Shown here: piece after piece, positions 5,947 through 8,761 of the stretch
Layout of the letters: every line of letters begins with the position of its first letter
Numbering within the stretch: position 1 is the stretch's first letter
Origin: an uncultured Clostridia bacterium
Lineage (GTDB): Bacteria; Bacillota; Clostridia; Oscillospirales; Acutalibacteraceae
Reading direction: 5' to 3'
Assembly: GCA_947629295.1 (NCBI GenBank)
Contig: CANRDH010000053.1
Span: forward strand, 1 to 8,761
Length of the DNA: 8,761 bases
The notes under the pieces: model-generated
Databases searched by the model: none
The model's input: the letters and a program-made list of their open reading frames with translations, nothing else
Told to the model about the DNA's origin: nothing
Translations under genes and position numbers: made by a program

Positions 5947-6172
5947 TGTAAGCTTGTGCGTAATTATTTTTTTGGGCAGTTGCGGCACAAGGATATGGGC
6001 TTGCATGGAAATAATATCTGTTGCGGGCTGCAGGCAGACAATTCAGTGCATGGATTTCGGCGGATGAAGGGATTTTCTTTGAAAATGTGTTCCGCACGGA
6101 TAACTGCCGCGGAAAAGGATCTGACTGCGTAATTATGTGCAGCGCAATGCTGCCGGAAAGGGTGTAAATAAA
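5947..6172 (+). promoter_or_regulatory. Long, hairpin-rich pgk leader of unknown function
   Basis: No credible gene lies here. Several local helices can form: CTTGTGC (5953-5959) with GCACAAG (5985-5991); ATTTTC/GAAAAT (6072-6086); TTCCGC (6090-6095) with GCGGAA (6109-6114); and GCAGC/GCTGC (6139-6153), the last ending just before the ribosome binding site (about 6157-6164). The length and the GC-richer 3' half are more than a plain 5' UTR needs, so a regulatory RNA is possible, though I match it to no known riboswitch. A decayed gene is an alternative. Confidence 0.4.
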
Positions 6173-7369
6173 ATGAACTATCTTAACAAGAAAACTGTTG
6201 AGGATATTGATGTAGCAGGCAAAAGGGTGCTTGTTCGCTGTGACTTCAACGTACCGTTTGACGGTGAGGGAAATATCTCAGACCCCAAAAGAATTGATGA
6301 GGCTCTCAAAACAATTAAGTATCTTATAGAGCATAAGGCAAAAGTAATTCTTTGTTCCCACCTCGGTCGTCCGAAGGGCGAATTCAATATGAAGTATTCT
6401 CTCGCTCCGGTTGCCGCTTATCTTTCCAAGGCTCTTGGCTTTGAGGTAAAGATGGCTTCCGATGTTGTAGGTGAAAGTGCAAAGAGTATCGCTGATTCTC
6501 TTCAGGATGGCGAGGTTGAGCTTATAGAAAATGTACGTTTCCATAAGGAAGAGGAAAAGAACGATCCCGAATTTTCAAAGCAGCTTGCTTCACTTGCTGA
6601 GATTTATGTAAACGACGCTTTCGGAACAGCTCACAGAGCTCATGCTTCAACAGCAGGTGTTGCTGATTATCTCCCGGCTGTATGCGGTTATCTTATTCAG
6701 AAGGAGATTACCGTTATGGGCGGCGCACTTGAAGATCCGAAAAGACCGTTTGTCGCAATACTCGGCGGTGCAAAGGTCTCCGATAAGATCGGCGTTATAA
6801 CAAATCTTCTCGATAAGGTTGATACGCTTATCATCGGCGGAGGTATGGCATATACCTTTATGAAGGCTCTTGGATATTCGACAGGTACGTCTATATGCGA
6901 GCTTGATAAGGTTGAGCTTGCTAAGGATATAATGACAATGGCTAAGGATAAGGGAGTAAACTTCCTTATTCCTGAGGACACGGTTGTAGGTAAAGAGTAT
7001 AAGCCCGATACAGAATTTAAGACGGTTCCTTCTGATCAAATCAAGGATGATTGGATGGGTCTTGATATCGGTCCCAAAACAAGAGAGAAATTTGCAAATG
7101 CTCTCGTTGGCGCTGGTACCGTAGTATGGAACGGTCCTATGGGTGTTTCCGAATGGGAGAATTTTGCTGCCGGCACAATATCTGTTGCTAAGGCGGTTGC
7201 TGAAAGCGGAGCTATCTCCATAATCGGCGGCGGCGATTCTGCTGCGGCTGTTGAAAAGCTCGGATATGCTGACAGAATGACTCATATATCAACAGGCGGC
7301 GGAGCTTCTCTCGAATTCCTCGAGGGCAAGGTACTTCCGGGCATTGCCGCTCTTAATGACAAAGACTGA
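6173..7369 (+). CDS. pgk: Phosphoglycerate kinase
   Basis: Transfers the acyl phosphate of 1,3-bisphosphoglycerate to ADP, giving 3-phosphoglycerate and ATP, the first ATP-yielding step of lower glycolysis; cytoplasmic. The chosen ATG at 6173 gives 398 residues starting MNYLNKKTVEDID, with AAAGGGTG (6157-6164) upstream; the in-frame ATG at 6137 would add 12 atypical residues. N-domain substrate-binding motifs are visible: VRCDFNVPF (Asp24, Asn26), SHLGRPKGE (His63, Arg66), NVRFHKEEEKN and the NDAFGTAHRAHAS segment. The C-domain nucleotide-binding parts include LGGAKVSDKIGV, NGPMGVSE and GGGDSAAAV. Length and motifs are normal. First gene of a glycolytic operon with tpiA (127 nt downstream) and gpmI. 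No gapA or eno is in the window. Confidence 0.97.
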   Translation: MNYLNKKTVEDIDVAGKRVLVRCDFNVPFDGEGNISDPKRIDEALKTIKYLIEHKAKVILCSHLGRPKGEFNMKYSLAPVAAYLSKALGFEVKMASDVVGESAKSIADSLQDGEVELIENVRFHKEEEKNDPEFSKQLASLAEIYVNDAFGTAHRAHASTAGVADYLPAVCGYLIQKEITVMGGALEDPKRPFVAILGGAKVSDKIGVITNLLDKVDTLIIGGGMAYTFMKALGYSTGTSICELDKVELAKDIMTMAKDKGVNFLIPEDTVVGKEYKPDTEFKTVPSDQIKDDWMGLDIGPKTREKFANALVGAGTVVWNGPMGVSEWENFAAGTISVAKAVAESGAISIIGGGDSAAAVEKLGYADRMTHISTGGGASLEFLEGKVLPGIAALNDKD

Positions 7370-7370
7370 T

Positions 7371-7403
7371 TAATGCATAAATCATAATGCGTACTGCATA
7401 ATG
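7371..7403 (+). repeat. Short degenerate CATAATG-type repeats after pgk
   Basis: Just after the pgk stop, related words recur: TAATGCATAA (7371-7380), CATAATGCGT (7383-7392) and TGCATAATG (7395-7403). They may be remains of a small intergenic repeat, or simple AT-rich filler. They carry no ORF or promoter. Confidence 0.3.
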
Positions 7404-7438
7404 TTCTGCTTTATTCAGAAACAGACGGTTTTTTGATG

Positions 7439-7464
7439 ACGGGGTAGGGCAGTGCTCTCCCCGT
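7439..7464 (+). other. Stable hairpin in the pgk-tpiA gap
   Basis: ACGGGG (7439-7444) pairs with CCCCGT (7459-7464), and beyond a bulged T, AGGG (7446-7449) pairs with CTCT (7455-7458, one wobble), giving about 10 bp around the loop CAGTG. The bases after it are TGTTTA, too few Ts for a strong terminator. As no promoter is visible before tpiA, this is more likely a partial terminator or an RNA-processing or stability element within the operon. Confidence 0.5.
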
Positions 7465-7496
7465 TGTTTATTAATAAAAGAATAGAGGTAATTGAA

Positions 7497-8264
7497 ATGA
7501 ATAAGGAACTCAGACAGGCAATTATTGCCGGCAACTGGAAGATGAACAAGACGCGCCCCGAAGCTAAGGCTCTTATCGAGGAGCTTAAGCCCATTGCGGA
7601 AAAGGCAACCTGCGGCGTTGTTATTTGTGTACCGTTTACCAATCTTGAAACGGCGGTTGAGCTTACAAAGGGAACAAATATCAAGGTTGGAGCAGAAAAT
7701 GTACATTTTGAAAAGAGCGGTGCATTTACGGGTGAAATTTCCGCCGATATGCTCACGGAAATCGGCGTTGAATATGTTATTATAGGTCATAGTGAAAGAA
7801 GACAGTATTTCGGAGAAACCGATGAAACCGTAAATAAGAGGACAAAGGCTGCTCTTGCGGCAGGTCTTAAGCCTATCGTATGCGTAGGTGAGCTTCTTTC
7901 GGAGCGTGAGGCAAATATTACAGAGGAAGTTATTTCAAGACAGATAAAGCTCGACCTTGCAGATATATCTGCCGATGATATCAAAAAGACTGTTATCGCT
8001 TATGAGCCTGTATGGGCTATCGGTACAGGTAAAACGGCTACCGCAGAGCAGGCTGAGGAGGTTTGTGCATTTATACGTGCAGCTCTTGCAAAGCTTTACG
8101 GTCAGGCTGTTGCAGATGCCGTTACAATTCAGTACGGCGGCTCAATGAATCCGAAGAATGCCGCAGAGCTTCTTGCTCAGGGCGATGTTGACGGCGGACT
8201 TATAGGCGGAGCTTCACTAAAGGCTGCCGATTTCGGCGTACTCCTCGAAGAAGCAAGCAAATGA
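7497..8264 (+). CDS. tpiA: Triose-phosphate isomerase
   Basis: Interconverts dihydroxyacetone phosphate and glyceraldehyde 3-phosphate in glycolysis and gluconeogenesis; a cytoplasmic TIM-barrel dimer. The ATG at 7497, 8 nt after AGAGG (7484-7488), gives 255 residues, the normal length. Catalytic residues are all visible: Asn13 and Lys15 in AGNWKMNK, the electrophile His98 in IGHSERR, and the base Glu170 in AYEPVWAIGTGK, whose end is the mobile loop 6. The phosphate-binding motifs QYGGSMNPKNAAEL and GLIGGASLKAADF close the C-terminus. An in-frame ATG at 7452 lies in the preceding hairpin and would add 15 unlikely residues. Second gene of the operon; gpmI starts 63 nt downstream. Confidence 0.97.
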   Translation: MNKELRQAIIAGNWKMNKTRPEAKALIEELKPIAEKATCGVVICVPFTNLETAVELTKGTNIKVGAENVHFEKSGAFTGEISADMLTEIGVEYVIIGHSERRQYFGETDETVNKRTKAALAAGLKPIVCVGELLSEREANITEEVISRQIKLDLADISADDIKKTVIAYEPVWAIGTGKTATAEQAEEVCAFIRAALAKLYGQAVADAVTIQYGGSMNPKNAAELLAQGDVDGGLIGGASLKAADFGVLLEEASK

Positions 8265-8271
8265 TCCGAAA

Positions 8272-8301
8272 GCCCGGGCTATTGCCCCTTGCGGGCGGCA
8301 A
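8272..8301 (+). other. Alternative small hairpins in the tpiA-gpmI gap
   Basis: Two overlapping structures are possible: GCCCG (8272-8276) with CGGGC (8292-8296), or TTGCC (8283-8287) with GGCAA (8297-8301). Neither is followed by a T-run, so tpiA and gpmI are probably co-transcribed. These may serve message processing or have no role. Confidence 0.35.
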
Positions 8302-8327
8302 ATATATTATGCAAATGAGGTAATGAA

Positions 8328-8761
8328 ATGAAAAAACCTTTGATTCTTATGATTCTTGACGGCTTTGGTATAGGAACAAATTACGGTAATGCTATCCGTA
8401 CGGCCAAAAAGCCCAATCTTGAGCATATTTTTTCAACAAATCCGTGGTGCCTGATAGCTGCGTCCGGTATGGACGTCGGACTTCCTGACGGTCAGATGGG
8501 AAACAGCGAGGTAGGTCATACAAATATAGGTGCGGGACGAGTTGTTTATCAGGAGCTTTCAAGAATAACAAAGTCAATTAAGGACGGAGATATTCTTAAA
8601 AACGAGGCTCTTGTCGGAGCAATGAAAAATGCAGCCGAGGACGGCAAAACACTTCATCTTATGGGACTTCTTTCACCGGGAGGAGTTCACAGCCATATAA
8701 ATCATCTCTATGGGCTGGTTGAAATGGCTAAGACAATGGGCGTTAAGAATGTGTACATCCA
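8328..8761 (+). CDS. gpmI: 2,3-bisphosphoglycerate-independent phosphoglycerate mutase (5' part)
   Basis: Converts 3-phosphoglycerate to 2-phosphoglycerate in glycolysis, using two metal ions and a phosphoserine intermediate; a cytoplasmic member of the alkaline phosphatase superfamily. Only 144 codons of a usual 505-515 are present; the gene runs off the window without a stop. Key residues seen: metal-binding Asp11 in MILDGFG, the phosphorylated nucleophile Ser60 in MGNSEVGHTNIGAGR, and the substrate His121 in SPGGVHSH. GAGG at 8317-8320 lies 7 nt before the ATG at 8328. An out-of-frame ATGAAATGA at 8323 overlaps the start and is probably irrelevant. Third gene of the glycolytic operon. Confidence 0.95.
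   Translation, partial: MKKPLILMILDGFGIGTNYGNAIRTAKKPNLEHIFSTNPWCLIAASGMDVGLPDGQMGNSEVGHTNIGAGRVVYQELSRITKSIKDGDILKNEALVGAMKNAAEDGKTLHLMGLLSPGGVHSHINHLYGLVEMAKTMGVKNVYI

Noticed and set aside
5995..6132. 45-codon ORF in the pgk leader starting at ATG 5995
   Set aside because: AAGGA is only 1 nt from the ATG, too close for a working ribosome binding site, and the product is not recognisable.
6647..7285. 212-residue antisense frame over pgk
   Set aside because: Long but explained by codon bias of pgk on the other strand; there is no start signal or recognisable domain.

Overview
The window looks like chromosomal DNA of a moderately AT-rich anaerobic Firmicute in class Clostridia, probably the gut Ruminococcaceae/Oscillospiraceae group. 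The evidence is a SCIFF peptide beside its radical-SAM maturase (a near-universal clostridial pair), the Firmicute-type infC-rpmI-rplT operon with an AUU-initiated infC, strong AGGAGG-type ribosome binding sites, and the clostridial pgk-tpiA-gpmI order. The genus is inferred from protein and codon flavour only. All convincing genes are on the + strand.

Layout. (1) 1-91: the 3' end of scfA, the six-cysteine RiPP precursor. (2) 92-529: a 438-nt gap with no gene. It holds a near-perfect direct repeat whose two copies lie exactly 300 bp apart, several GC-rich hairpins, a likely terminator (296-329) and an extended -10 promoter (389-397). (3) 530-1939: scfB, the SCIFF maturase, with an unusually Cys-rich C-terminal tail. 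(4) 2004-3392: a strong promoter, a structured leader of about 165 nt, infC (start codon ATT at 2207), rpmI, rplT and a strong intrinsic terminator. (5) 3406-3663: an unrecognised 85-residue protein whose Shine-Dalgarno sequence begins directly after the terminator's T-run. (6) 3796-5871: a cytoplasmic GH31 alpha-glucosidase with its own promoter and a weak AT-rich terminator. (7) 5912 to the end: a promoter, a hairpin-rich leader of about 225 nt, then pgk, tpiA and the 5' part of gpmI (cut by the window edge).

How the genes work together. scfA and scfB encode a substrate and enzyme pair that installs a Cys-to-Thr thioether. The ribosomal operon encodes IF3, bL35 and uL20, and in bacteria it is usually autoregulated through its leader. 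The GH31 enzyme would release glucose or related hexoses from intracellular alpha-glucosides, and these could feed the downstream glycolytic block (phosphoglycerate kinase, triose-phosphate isomerase, cofactor-independent phosphoglycerate mutase).

I did not find a wholly new system. The places that most deserve a second look are the scfA-scfB spacer with its 300-bp direct repeat, the maturase's Cys tail, the mutually exclusive helices in the infC leader, the orphan ORF abutting the rplT terminator, and the long pgk leader.
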